A DNA stretch of 64,000 nt from AC-32 sp963716865 (GCA_963716865.1 CAVQUF010000001.1:494328-558327); one strand, 5' to 3'; shown: positions 18,674 to 27,079, numbered from the stretch's first letter. Notes: a model not told the origin generated them from the sequence alone. Numbers and translations: made by a program.

Positions 18674-19509
18674 GCCGCCGCCGACCCGGTCGCGGAGGAG
18701 ACCGTGATCGGGGCGCTCTCGATCGTGAGGCCGCCCGAGTCGGTCGCCGTGATCCGCCGCATGCCGGCCGTGCGGAGGATCACGCCGGTGAAGATGTGCT
18801 GCGCGGCGTCGGTCTGCACGAACGTGTACGCCCCGGGAAGCGTGGCGTGCGAATCTGTGCTCGAGAGCGAGACGGTCCTCCCCGCGTAGGGGTAGGCGTT
18901 GTTGCCGTACTGGTCCACGCCCCGCACGGTCACGCTGAACGGGACGCCGATGGTCGCGACGCTCGTCACGCCGATGAAGAGCGCGGTGGGAGCCGCGCCG
19001 CGGACGCGGACGATCGGCTGCTTCCTTCGCCCCAGCGGCCGCGACTTCGCCTTTCGACCGCCGGCGGTCGAGCGCGTCCGCGCGAGGAAGATGTAGCCGT
19101 CCGCGGAGATCGTGGGCGCGGTGGCCTTCCGGTAGAGGAGCTGGTAGCTCTTGCGTCGGCCGCAGGAGGTCGCGATCGTGATCCGCCGCGCCTTGATCGA
19201 GGAGATCCTCGTCGAGCGCCCGCACGTGCCGCGCCTGAGCTCGACGTGGCCCGGCGCCGTTGACCTGGCGCGCTGCGGAAACGTCCAGCCGCGCGGAACG
19301 TCCACGGTCGTCACGCCCCTGAGCGGCGACGAGTCGGCAATGAAGGTGAACGTGAGCTCGCCGACGGTCGAGCCCGCGCTGACGATCGTCGGCGAGACGC
19401 TCATCCTCCCGATCCCGTTCGGCGAGGTCGCCCCGTGGGCGCCTGGAAGCGCGAGCACGCCCAGCAGGGCGGCGAGCGCGGGCGTGAGTGCTCGTGTCCT
19501 TCGTCCCAT
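18616..19509 (-). CDS. Secreted protein with Ig-like domain
   Basis: A 297-residue protein with a signal peptide (LAALLGVLALPGAHG), a beta-rich N-terminal half, and a C-terminal bacterial Ig/filamin-like domain (FSVTVRGVDQYGNNAYPYAGRTVSLSS, then TFTGVILRTAGMRRITATDSGG). It is probably a wall-associated or adhesive protein. Its 3' end overlaps the LOG gene by 58 bp in antisense, so the final Arg-rich tail (after ITVSSATG) may be poorly constrained. Confidence 0.65.
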   Translation of the reverse strand: MGRRTRALTPALAALLGVLALPGAHGATSPNGIGRMSVSPTIVSAGSTVGELTFTFIADSSPLRGVTTVDVPRGWTFPQRARSTAPGHVELRRGTCGRSTRISSIKARRITIATSCGRRKSYQLLYRKATAPTISADGYIFLARTRSTAGGRKAKSRPLGRRKQPIVRVRGAAPTALFIGVTSVATIGVPFSVTVRGVDQYGNNAYPYAGRTVSLSSTDSHATLPGAYTFVQTDAAQHIFTGVILRTAGMRRITATDSGGLTIESAPITVSSATGSAAAYRPSAFARSAGTRAHRRS

Positions 19510-19518
19510 ACCGACCCC

Positions 19519-20487
19519 TCAGCGCGGGAGCGCGAAACCGAAGTTAAGCAGCCGGGGCGCGTCGTGGTAGGGGTCGGTCGAGTGCAGGACGACCGCGATC
19601 AGGCCGCGGTTGCCTCGGCGCGCGGAGGCCACGAGGCAGTGGCCGGCAAGCGTCGTCCAGCCGGTCTTGACCCCGTTGGCGCCTCGATAGGAGCCGAGAA
19701 GCTGGTTCTTGTTCACGTAGACCTTGCCGTAGGTCGGGGCCGCCCAGGGAATCCGCGCGATCTTTGTGGCGACGACCGCGCGGAAGCGCGGGTCCCGCAT
19801 CGCGTAGCGGGCGAGCGCGGCGAGGTCCCAGGCGCTCGAGTAGTTGCCCCTGTCCACCACGCCGCTGACGGAGGTGAAGTGCGAGTCGCCCAGGCCGAGC
19901 TCGCGGGCCTTCTCGTTCATGAGCTTGACGAATGCGCGGCGCGAGCCCGCGGTGGCGTCCGCGAGCGTGAGCGCGTCGTCGTTCCCGGAGAAGATGAGCA
20001 GGCCGTCGAGGAGCTTCCAGACCGCGACGTGCTCTCCGGCACGAAGGCCCTCGCGCACGAGCGGCATCCGTGCCGCGGCTGCCGGGACATTCACGGTGCG
20101 ATGGAGCGGCAGCCGCTCGAGCACGAGCGTCGCGGTCATGATCTTCGTCGTCGAGGCGATCGGCAGCCTTGCGTGCGGCCGCTTCTCCCAGAGGACGGCG
20201 CCGGTGTCGGCGTCGACGAGGATCGCTGTCCGGGCGGTCACGGCCGGGAAGCCCTGTCGCGGAGGCGCCGGCGCGGAGAGGAGCCGGATGGGCTGCGGCG
20301 CCGCGGCGTGGTGCGCGGCGGCCGGGCTCGGGGCGGCGGCAGCGGCGGGAGCCGCGTGGCCGTGGAAGTGCCGGACGGCGAGGAACGCGGCGGCCGCGCA
20401 GGCCACGAGGGCGGCAACGAGCACGAACAGGCGCCGGCGCCGGGGCCGCCGGCGCCGCTGAACCGGCGTGAGCACGCGATAGTGCAC
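19519..20487 (-). CDS. D-alanyl-D-alanine carboxypeptidase (S11, PBP5 type)
   Basis: A 322-residue penicillin-binding protein. It has an Arg-rich N-terminus and one membrane helix (20-37) as an uncleaved anchor, then an Ala/Pro linker. The three catalytic motifs are S112-T-T-K115, S167-G-N169 and K274-T-G276. It trims the terminal D-Ala from peptidoglycan stem peptides, setting cross-linking. It lies 9 bp downstream of the secreted Ig-like gene's start on the same strand and is divergent from selA. Confidence 0.93.
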   Translation of the reverse strand: MHYRVLTPVQRRRRPRRRRLFVLVAALVACAAAAFLAVRHFHGHAAPAAAAAPSPAAAHHAAAPQPIRLLSAPAPPRQGFPAVTARTAILVDADTGAVLWEKRPHARLPIASTTKIMTATLVLERLPLHRTVNVPAAAARMPLVREGLRAGEHVAVWKLLDGLLIFSGNDDALTLADATAGSRRAFVKLMNEKARELGLGDSHFTSVSGVVDRGNYSSAWDLAALARYAMRDPRFRAVVATKIARIPWAAPTYGKVYVNKNQLLGSYRGANGVKTGWTTLAGHCLVASARRGNRGLIAVVLHSTDPYHDAPRLLNFGFALPR

Positions 20488-20528
20488 CGGCGAACGAGTG
20501 TACTTCCGCCCCGACTTAGACTGAGCGA

Positions 20529-21842
20529 ATGCGCCTTCGCGACCTCCCGTCGGTGGACGAGCTCGCCCGGGACGAGCGCCTGGCCGCGGAGCCGCCCGCT
20601 CTCGCGGTCGAAGCGGCCCGAAGTGCCCTCGCGCGCGCGCGTGAAGAGATTGAGGCCGGTCACGACCCGGGCGACCTCGGCGAGCGCGCGCTCGCGGAGC
20701 TCGCCTCGGCCCGCGCGCCGAGCCTGCGGCGCGCGCTGAACGCGACCGGCGTGATCGTGCACACCAACCTGGGGCGGGCGCCGCTCCCGGAGGCCGCGCT
20801 CGAGCGGGCGCTCGAGGTCGGTCGCGGCTATTCGAACCTGGAGTACGACCTGGCGGCGGGCGGGCGCGGCTCGCGCCAGGACCACGTCGCGGCGATCCTC
20901 CGCCGGCTGACCGGCGCCGAGGCCGCGCTCGTCGTGAACAACAACGCGGCCGCGGTGATGCTCGCTCTGGCGGCCCTCGCCGAGGGCCGGGACGTGCTGG
21001 TCTCGCGGGGCGAGCTGATCGAGATCGGCGACGGCTTCCGGATCCCCGACGTGCTCGCGCGCTCCGGGGCCCGTCTGCGCGAGGTCGGCACGACGAACCG
21101 GACGCGGGCCGCCGACTACGAGCGAGCGATCGGCTCCGAGACTGCGCTCATCCTCCGCGTCCACCAGTCCAACTTCCGCGTCGTCGGCTTCACCGAGCGT
21201 CCGTCCCTGCAGGAGCTCGCGGGCGTGGCGCGCAGGCACGGCCTGCCGCTCGTGGACGACCTCGGCTCCGGGGCGCTCTTCCTTAGTAACAGTCTGTTAC
21301 TAAGTGACGAGCCCACCGCGCGTGAGAGCCTCGCCGCAGACGCCGACCTCGTCTGCTTCTCGGGCGACAAGCTGCTCGGCGGCCCGCAGGCCGGAATCGT
21401 GGTCGGGAGCGCGGAGCCGATCGAGAAGCTGCGCCGCCATCCGCTCCAGCGCGCGCTGCGCGCGGACAAGCTCACGCTCGCGGCACTCGAGGGGACGCTC
21501 GGCCTCTACCTCGACCCCGAGCGAGCCGCACGAGAGGTGCCGGTGCTGCGGATGCTGCACGAGCCGGCCGAGGCGGTCCGCGCCCGCGCGGAGCGGCTGG
21601 CAGAGGCAACCGGCGGAGACGTCGAGGAGACCGTCGGACGGGTCGGCGGCGGAGCGCTGCCGCTGGCCGAGCTGCCGAGCTTCGCCTGCGCGGTCGAGGA
21701 GGAGCTGGCGCCTCGCCTGCGCGAGACCGACCCGCCGGTGATCGGCGTCATCCGCGACGGCCGCCTGCTGCTCGACTGCCGCACCCTCACCGACGCCGAA
21801 GCCGCCGAGGTCGCGGCCGCCGTGTCCGCCGCCCGAGGATGA
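20529..21842 (+). CDS. selA: SelA, L-seryl-tRNA(Sec) selenium transferase
   Basis: A 437-residue PLP enzyme that converts Ser-tRNA(Sec) to Sec-tRNA(Sec) using selenophosphate. The PLP lysine is Lys281 in FSGDKLLGGPQAG. The N-terminal tRNA-binding region and the RALNATGVIVHTNLGRAPL signature are present. A 23-bp AT-rich palindrome at 21282-21304 codes for an unusual LSNSLLLS segment just before the PLP site. The gene overlaps the following methyltransferase by four bases, and selB follows that. selD is not in the window. Confidence 0.95.
   Translation: MRLRDLPSVDELARDERLAAEPPALAVEAARSALARAREEIEAGHDPGDLGERALAELASARAPSLRRALNATGVIVHTNLGRAPLPEAALERALEVGRGYSNLEYDLAAGGRGSRQDHVAAILRRLTGAEAALVVNNNAAAVMLALAALAEGRDVLVSRGELIEIGDGFRIPDVLARSGARLREVGTTNRTRAADYERAIGSETALILRVHQSNFRVVGFTERPSLQELAGVARRHGLPLVDDLGSGALFLSNSLLLSDEPTARESLAADADLVCFSGDKLLGGPQAGIVVGSAEPIEKLRRHPLQRALRADKLTLAALEGTLGLYLDPERAAREVPVLRMLHEPAEAVRARAERLAEATGGDVEETVGRVGGGALPLAELPSFACAVEEELAPRLRETDPPVIGVIRDGRLLLDCRTLTDAEAAEVAAAVSAARG
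21282..21304. repeat. 23-bp perfect palindrome inside selA
   Basis: Arms CTTAGTAACAG and CTGTTACTAAG surround a single T. It is AT-rich, within a gene that is otherwise about 70% GC, and includes a rare TTA codon (21297). Confidence 0.85.
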
Positions 21843-22792
21843 GCGAGCTCTCGCCCGAGGAGCGGGTCTGGAATCTCGTCAGCGGCGCGCTCGGGACGCG
21901 GGCGCTCGCGATCGTCAGCGAGCTCGGCGTCGCCGACGTGCTCGCGGACGGGCCGCGGCCCGTGGCCGAGATCGCGCAGGAGACCGGCGCCGACGCGGAC
22001 ACGCTGCACCGGCTGCTGCGCGCGCTGGCGAGCGAGGGCGTCTTCGCGGAGCGCGAGCCCGGCGTCTTCGCCAACACCGAGGCGTCGGAGCTGATCCGCC
22101 GCGGCGGCGGCTGGGACGACTTCGCGCACCTCTTCGGCGACGTCTGGTACCGCACGATGGGCGAGCTCGGCGCCACGGGCGAGCCGTCGTTCCCGCAGCT
22201 CTTCGGAACCGACTTCTGGTCGTGGCTGGCGGCTCGCCCAGACGAGCGGGCGGCGTTCGACCGCGCGATGGAGCAGGGCAAGGAGCGCCGGGTCGAACGG
22301 TTCGACGGCGTCGACTGGCGCGGAGACGAGACGGTCGTCGACGTCGGCGGCGGGAACGGATCGCTTCTCGTCGAGCTGCTGCGGCGCCAGCCCGGGCTGC
22401 GTGGCATCGTCTTCGACCTGCCCGAGACCGTCCGGGGCGAGGAGGCGCTGGGCGACCGGATCGAGTTCGTCGAGGGCGACTTCTTCGAGAGCGTGCCCGA
22501 GGGCGACGTCTACGTCCTCTCGGGAATCCTCCACGACTGGAACGACGAGCGTGCGGCCGCGATCCTGCGCTCGATCCACGCCGCGGCGCCGGCGGGCGCG
22601 CGGGTCCTGATCGTCGACGGCGTGGTCCTTGCGGGGAACGAGCCGGACGGTCAGAAGTGGCTGGACCTGTTGATGCTCGCGCTCCTCGACGGGCGCGAGC
22701 GCAACGACGCACAGTGGCGCAGCCTCCTCGAAGCCGGCGGCCTCGAGCCCGTGAGCGTCGAGGACGGCCTGATCCAAGCGCGATGCCGCTGA
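21839..22792 (+). CDS. SAM-dependent O-methyltransferase-like protein between selA and selB
   Basis: A 317-residue protein of the plant COMT/acetylserotonin O-methyltransferase-like family. It has an N-terminal winged-helix dimerisation domain (to about 95), then a Rossmann core with the SAM loop VVDVGGGNGSL (about 163) and the catalytic-region GILHDWNDE (about 233). It overlaps selA by ATGA and selB by 10 bp, so all three are translated from one message. Nothing in its sequence reports the substrate. The context suggests a selenium-related methylation or a passenger gene. Confidence 0.82.
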   Translation: MSELSPEERVWNLVSGALGTRALAIVSELGVADVLADGPRPVAEIAQETGADADTLHRLLRALASEGVFAEREPGVFANTEASELIRRGGGWDDFAHLFGDVWYRTMGELGATGEPSFPQLFGTDFWSWLAARPDERAAFDRAMEQGKERRVERFDGVDWRGDETVVDVGGGNGSLLVELLRRQPGLRGIVFDLPETVRGEEALGDRIEFVEGDFFESVPEGDVYVLSGILHDWNDERAAAILRSIHAAAPAGARVLIVDGVVLAGNEPDGQKWLDLLMLALLDGRERNDAQWRSLLEAGGLEPVSVEDGLIQARCR

Positions 22793-24489
22793 CCGTCGGG
22801 ACCGCTGGCCACATCGACCACGGCAAGACGTGGCTCGTGCGGGCGTTGACCGGGAAGGACACAGACCGGCTGCCCGAGGAGCAGGAGCGCGGGATCTCGA
22901 TCGAGCTCGGGTACGCACCGCTGGAGCTGCCGGGCGGCGAGCGCCTCTCGCTTGTCGACGTCCCCGGCCACGAGCGCTTTGTCAGAACGATGGTCGCAGG
23001 CGCGACCGGGATCGACCTCTTCCTGCTCGTGATCGACGCGGGCGAGGGGGCCCGACCGCAGACGCACGAGCACCTCGCGATCCTGCGCCTACTCGGGGTC
23101 GACCGCGGCGTGGTCGCGGTGACGAAGGCGGACACGGTGGACGAGGAGACGCTCGAGCTCGCGCTCGCGGAGGCGCAGGAGCTCGTGCCCGAGGCAGAGG
23201 TCGTCGCGGTCAGCGCCAAGACCGGCGCCGGGCTCGACGAGCTGCGCGCGGCGCTCGGGCGGTGCGCGCAGGGTCTGGCGCACGAGCGCCCGGGCGGGGC
23301 GACCAGGCTCTACATCGACCGCGCGTTCAGCCTGACCGGCGTCGGCACTGTCGTCACGGGCACGCTCTGGTCGGGCTCGGTCGGGGCGGGCGACACGCTG
23401 CGTGTCGAGCCGTCCGGCCTGAAGACGCGGGCGCGGAGCGTGCAGGTCCACGACGTGGACGTGCTGCGGGCCGAGGCGGGCCAGCGCGTCGCGGTCAACC
23501 TCCCGGGAGTCGAGCGCACCCGGCTGCGCCGGGGCGACGTTCTCGTCGAGCCCGGCCACTACCCGGTGAGCTGGCGGCTCGACATCGCACTCGAGGAGCT
23601 GGAGCCGGTCCCGGCCGCGGTCACGGCACACCTCGGGACGAGCGACGTGCCTGCCCGGCTCGTCCGCGAAGGCCGGTTCGCGCAGCTGCGGCTGCGGGCG
23701 CCGGTGGTCGCGGCGCGCGGCGACCGCGTCGTGCTGAGGACGGAGACGACGGTCGGCGGCGGGACGATCCTCGACCCGGCGCCGCCGCGCGGGCTCGACC
23801 CGGAGCGCCTGGAGCTCCTGGAGAGCGGCGAGCCCGAGGCGATCGTGCGGGCGCTCGTCCGCGAGCCGGTCACGGCCGCGAGCCTGCAGGCCCGCGGCCT
23901 CCTCGCTCCGGTCGAGCTCGCTCGAGGCCTCGCTGCGCTCCAGCAGGCAGGCGACTGGTTCTTCGCACCCGAGTGGCTCGAGGAGCTGCGCGCCTCGGTG
24001 CTCGAGCGGTTGGCCCGGCGCGCGCAGGAGTCGCCCCTGGACCCCGGGCTCCCGCTCGCGGAGCTGCTGCCGCCCGAGCCCTGGGCACAGGCGGTGGCGC
24101 CGCTCCTCGAGGTCGAGCGCCGCGACGGGAAGGCGTTCCTGCCCGGCGCCGCCCCGCAGCTCGGGGAGAAGGCCGCCGCGGCCGCCGAGGTCGAGGCACA
24201 GCTGGCCGCCGGCGACCTCGTCCGCCTCGACGACCGGGAGCTCGCCGCATACCTCGAGAGCGAAGGGCGGCTGAAGCGCGTCGGCGACGGGTTGGTCGTC
24301 TCGACCGAGCTCTACGAGCGCGGCCGCGAGGCGCTGTACACGCTCTCCCCGATCACGATCGCGAGCTTCCGCGACGCACTCGGGATCGGCCGGCGGGCGG
24401 CCCAGCTGCTGCTCGAGCGCTTCGACGCCGACGGCCTCACCCGGCGGGTCGGCGACGAACGGGTCCTGCGGCGCGCCGCCGCGCGCTGA
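22783..24489 (+). CDS. selB: SelB, selenocysteine-specific elongation factor
   Basis: A 568-residue GTPase that delivers Sec-tRNA(Sec) to UGA codons with a SECIS element. G1 is GHIDHGKT (9-16), G3 DVPGHERF (59-66) and G4 TKAD (114-117). EF-Tu-like domains II and III follow, then the C-terminal winged helices that bind SECIS RNA (to the end, YTLSPITIASFRDALGIGRRAAQ). ATG 22783 lies within the end of the methyltransferase gene. Confidence 0.95.
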   Translation: MPLTVGTAGHIDHGKTWLVRALTGKDTDRLPEEQERGISIELGYAPLELPGGERLSLVDVPGHERFVRTMVAGATGIDLFLLVIDAGEGARPQTHEHLAILRLLGVDRGVVAVTKADTVDEETLELALAEAQELVPEAEVVAVSAKTGAGLDELRAALGRCAQGLAHERPGGATRLYIDRAFSLTGVGTVVTGTLWSGSVGAGDTLRVEPSGLKTRARSVQVHDVDVLRAEAGQRVAVNLPGVERTRLRRGDVLVEPGHYPVSWRLDIALEELEPVPAAVTAHLGTSDVPARLVREGRFAQLRLRAPVVAARGDRVVLRTETTVGGGTILDPAPPRGLDPERLELLESGEPEAIVRALVREPVTAASLQARGLLAPVELARGLAALQQAGDWFFAPEWLEELRASVLERLARRAQESPLDPGLPLAELLPPEPWAQAVAPLLEVERRDGKAFLPGAAPQLGEKAAAAAEVEAQLAAGDLVRLDDRELAAYLESEGRLKRVGDGLVVSTELYERGREALYTLSPITIASFRDALGIGRRAAQLLLERFDADGLTRRVGDERVLRRAAAR

Positions 24490-24543
24490 GGTCTGAAGAC
24501 GGATTCGACATGAGAACCATCGGTTCGACCGGTCTTTTCAGAC

Positions 24544-24570
24544 GGACACGCGAGCTAAGCTCGCGCGTCC
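24544..24570. terminator. Hairpin between selB and a convergent gene
   Basis: GGACACGCGAGC pairs with GCTCGCGCGTCC (one mismatch) around TAA, between the convergent selB and VOC genes. Confidence 0.6.
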
Positions 24571-24595
24571 TGAAGTCGGCATCGCAAGCGACGCC

Positions 24596-25003
24596 TTAGT
24601 CGGGCGGCCCGCAGCCGACCTCGACCCGGAACCCGTCCGGATCGAAGACGAACAGCTCGTAATAGCCCGGGACGTCGCGATCCTCCTCCGGCGGGAAGTG
24701 GACATTTGCCCCCATGGCGAGGCAGCGCTGATAGGCCGCGTCCACCTCGGCCGGCTCGTCGACGTAGAAGGCGATGTGCTCGATGCCGACCTCGTAGTAG
24801 CGGTGCTCGCCGCCGTCCGCAGGCCGGAGCCCGAGGAGCTGGTCGCCGTAGCGCAGGTAGACGACCTCCTCGGTCCCCCGGTAGCTCTGGTAGCGGCTGT
24901 CCTCCTCCAGGCCGAGCGGCCCGAGCAGCTCGCGGTAGAACGCGAGCGACCGCTCGACGTCTGTCACGGCCAGGTCTATGTGGTGAATCCCGCGTGCCGG
25001 CAT
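24596..25003 (-). CDS. VOC-superfamily protein (glyoxalase I-like)
   Basis: A 135-residue single-domain VOC protein with both halves intact. HHIDLAVTDVERSLAFYRELLGPLG opens the first repeat, and GIEHIAFYVDEPAEVDAAY plus YYELFVFDPDGFRVEV the second. The conserved metal-ligand positions (His near residue 6, Glu in DGFRVEV) are present. It starts at ATG 25003 with a GAGAGGAG site. Substrate unknown; it and the next gene are on the same strand. Confidence 0.85.
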   Translation of the reverse strand: MPARGIHHIDLAVTDVERSLAFYRELLGPLGLEEDSRYQSYRGTEEVVYLRYGDQLLGLRPADGGEHRYYEVGIEHIAFYVDEPAEVDAAYQRCLAMGANVHFPPEEDRDVPGYYELFVFDPDGFRVEVGCGPPD

Positions 25004-25016
25004 TGCCTGCTCCTCT

Positions 25017-25682
25017 CTAGTACAGCGACGACCTTTTCCATGGGGGCCGTGCCAGGCTCGCCGCCAGTACGCGCGCGCCGTCGCGCAGCACCGGCTCGCC
25101 GTGCGTGACGAGAACCCGCTCGATGTCGAGTGCCGCCAGCGCGTCCAGCGTGGGCAGGAAGCGCTGCTCGTACCAGATGCGGCGACGCTCGAGGTCGCGG
25201 TGCCTCGGCCACACGCGCAGCTCCCCGTCGACCTCGAGCACGGTGTCGCCGAAGGCCAGGGCGCGGTGCGACGGCAGCTCGAACGGGATCTCGGCGCGCC
25301 GCGGCTGCCCGATCGGGTGCGCGCGCACTCCGCCCTCGAGCGTCTCGCCGCCGCGTAGCGGCCGAAACGCGGAGCGGTCGTCGAGCCGCGTGCCGCAGTG
25401 CTCGTGCCCGTAGATCGTGACCTCGTGCCGATCGCGCCAGCGCCGCCACAGAAGCTCGGAGCCGCGCACGTGGAAGGGGGTGGTGACGAGGATGCGCACG
25501 CGTCCGCGCACGATCTCGTCGAGCGCCGCCAGCAGCGGCCCGATCTCGCCGGCGACGAGCGGGTCGACGAGGATCGTGTCCTCCCCGTCGCGCAGGGCGT
25601 ACGCCGTCATCGTCGGAGGGAGGCCGTTCCGGGCAATCGTGAACCGCCAGAGCCCGGGGGCGAGCTCGTCGAGCGGGGGCAT
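25017..25682 (-). CDS. Metallo-beta-lactamase-fold protein with degenerate metal site
   Basis: A 221-residue MBL-fold protein recognisable by the opening PGLWRFTIARNGLPPTMTAYALRDGEDTILVDPL and a C-terminal VLVTHGEPVL. The HxHxDH zinc motif is replaced by FHVRGSE (about 79), so binuclear metal binding is doubtful. It may be a non-catalytic or altered MBL member. It ends 13 bp before the VOC gene and is divergent from tRNA-Sec, whose 5' end is 31 bp from its start. Confidence 0.7.
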   Translation of the reverse strand: MPPLDELAPGLWRFTIARNGLPPTMTAYALRDGEDTILVDPLVAGEIGPLLAALDEIVRGRVRILVTTPFHVRGSELLWRRWRDRHEVTIYGHEHCGTRLDDRSAFRPLRGGETLEGGVRAHPIGQPRRAEIPFELPSHRALAFGDTVLEVDGELRVWPRHRDLERRRIWYEQRFLPTLDALAALDIERVLVTHGEPVLRDGARVLAASLARPPWKRSSLY

Positions 25683-25713
25683 GACGCCATCATCGCGCGG
25701 TTACGCTGACCGC

Positions 25714-25806
25714 GGAGCGGCATGGGCCCGGTGGCCCAGCTGGTCTTCAAAACCGGTGCGGTCGTGTAACCCACGGCTCGGTAGGTTCGACTCCTGCGCC
25801 GCTCCG
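25714..25806 (+). tRNA. selC: tRNA-Sec(UCA)
   Basis: The tRNA that decodes UGA as selenocysteine. It has an eight-base acceptor stem (GGAGCGGC with GCCGCTCC), a long variable arm, and an anticodon stem CTGGT/ACCGG around loop CTTCAAA, giving anticodon TCA (25747-25749). The T stem carries one G-T wobble (GTAGG/CCTGC). The 3' 62 bases are repeated 18.6 kb downstream, where the T stem would pair perfectly, marking it as the integration target of a genomic island. Confidence 0.95.
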
Positions 25807-25807
25807 T
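25745..25807 (+). repeat. attL: tRNA-Sec 3' half
   Basis: 63 bp from the anticodon loop to one base past the tRNA, matching 44382-44444 with a single mismatch (G at 25796 against A at 44433). This is the expected core of a tyrosine-recombinase attachment site. Confidence 0.9.
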
Positions 25808-26144
25808 TGGGCAGAAACTCGCTCCAGTAAACGAGTTCCGGGCCTTCCTCGGAGCCCCGCCCGGCGCCGCGGAGAACGCACCGGGACCCCTGGAGACCTC
25901 CTGAGAGCCCGCGGACCGGCGCGCGACTGGCGCGCGCCTGGGACTCGCCACGGCGGGGTCGGAGCGGAAGCGGATGCCTCGCCGTCGACCATGCGCGCCC
26001 CGAATCGTGATGCCGTCGCCGTCGCTCTCGCTAGGGACGCGACACCGACGGCCGGCGTCCAGCTCGGCGCGTAGCTGTGCAGATGGTCCGCCTTCGGCTG
26101 TCCGGAGCTGGCACGCTAGTCCCGATCCGGATTCCGCCCCCGAG
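25808..26144. other. Left-end region of the island without a gene
   Basis: About 340 bases hold no supported gene. They include GACCGGCGCGC-GACTGGCGCGC (around 25916-25938). A close match, with one extra base, lies near the right end (around 44293-44316). Such sequences near both ends might be recombinase arm sites, but this is speculative. Confidence 0.35.
26011..26052 (+). repeat. 43-bp direct repeat, copy 1
   Basis: It begins TGCCGTCGCCGTCGCTCTCG and contains inner complementary arms (TGCCGTCG with CGACGGC). It matches 26488-26530 apart from a few bases. The two copies flank the broken small gene at 26145-26353. Confidence 0.8.
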
Positions 26145-26353
26145 ATGAGGAAAGACGTCCGCCAGTTCATCCGTCGGCTCGAAGCCGCGGGCCTCACGGT
26201 CGAGCCGACGCCCGGGCATTATCGTGTCCTGCGCGACGACAAGCCCCTCCGCAAGGCGAACGGGATGCCGTCATGCTCCCGTTCTCCCCCGACACGATCC
26301 GCTGGCGGAGGGCGGCGATCGTCGAACTGCGCAAGCTCGGCATCCACCTCTGA
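26145..26353 (+). pseudogene. Small HicA/YcfA-like gene with frameshift
   Basis: ATG 26145 begins a small basic protein (VRQFIRRLEAAGLTVEPTPGHYRVLRD). Near 26270 the frame moves. The continuation, LPFSPDTIRWRRAAIVELRKLGIHL, starts in another frame and ends at TGA 26351. Together they give about 69 residues, resembling small phage/actinobacterial proteins related to the HicA double-stranded-RNA-binding toxin fold. It is either a sequencing indel or a dead gene. No antitoxin partner was identified. Confidence 0.55.
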
Positions 26354-26566
26354 AGCCGGGCGAGCGCACCTCGGTGGGGCGCTACGAGATCGCGATGCAC
26401 GAGACGATGTATGCCGCTGGCATCGCCAGGCACGGGCGGGGAAGGAAGGGGAACGTCTCGCCGTCGGGCCGGCGCATCCGTGCGTGCTGCCGTCGCCGTC
26501 GCTCTCGCTAGGCAAGCGACACCGACGGCAGGAGAGTCCGGCCCATGGGCTGAGCGACGGCCCGAT
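26354..26566. other. Gap with second repeat copy
   Basis: Contains an open frame from GTG 26371 ending at TAG inside the repeat. Its first half (RYEIAMHETMYAAGIARHGRG) looks protein-like but the tail is repeat-derived. No firm gene. Confidence 0.3.
26488..26530 (+). repeat. 43-bp direct repeat, copy 2
   Basis: Matches 26011-26052. Its outer arms TGCCGTCG and CGACGGCA are perfectly complementary, with inner TCGCT/AGCGA pairing, so it can form a hairpin. Confidence 0.8.
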
Positions 26567-27079
26567 TCAGCCCGGCGGAGGCGAGAAGACCGCGCGGCGC
26601 AGGCGGGCGACCGCGACGCAGGGCGGGCTCCACTCGCTCCCCGAGACGGGAGCCTCGCGCAGGTGGCCCCTCGCCGTGCGGAGGTACTCGCTCGTCGCCT
26701 GCCCGCAGGCCAGGCAGAGGGCCGAGTAGGCGCAGCGGTCGGGGGCCGGCCTCGTCCAGACCGCGAAGGTCACGCCCCGGCTGCAGCCCGCGCAGCCGCC
26801 CGGGACGTGGCGCCAGGGGAGCCACCACGGGTAGCCGGAGGTGAGCTGGAAGACCCGGATCCAGGGCGGCGAGGCCCCCGACCCGACGTCAGCCGCGCCG
26901 AGCGCCTCGGCCAGCGGGTCGCCCGGCCGGTGGCCCGGTCGGCCCGGGAAGAACGCCCAGGGCAGCCCGCAGGCGCAGAGCGACAGCCAGCGCTCCTCGG
27001 GCTCGTCCGCGACCCGCTCCCAGCGGAGCGGGCGGCCGCACTCCCCGCAGTCGGGAGGCGGCGGAGCCGGGTGCGCCAT
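26567..27079 (-). CDS. Cysteine-rich zinc-ribbon hypothetical protein
   Basis: A 170-residue protein with several Cys pairs: CGECGR near the N-terminus, CACG, CAGC and CLACGQ. The spacing suggests two or more zinc ribbons. It is rich in Trp and Pro. ATG 27079 follows GGAGAGG at good spacing; an ATG six codons upstream is less well supported. I recognise no family. It is divergent from the small membrane-protein gene, with a structured intergenic region between. Confidence 0.6.
   Translation of the reverse strand: MAHPAPPPPDCGECGRPLRWERVADEPEERWLSLCACGLPWAFFPGRPGHRPGDPLAEALGAADVGSGASPPWIRVFQLTSGYPWWLPWRHVPGGCAGCSRGVTFAVWTRPAPDRCAYSALCLACGQATSEYLRTARGHLREAPVSGSEWSPPCVAVARLRRAVFSPPPG

Noticed and set aside
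25607..26197. Minus-strand open frame across tRNA-Sec
   Set aside because: It reads through the tRNA gene and repeat; no protein-like features.
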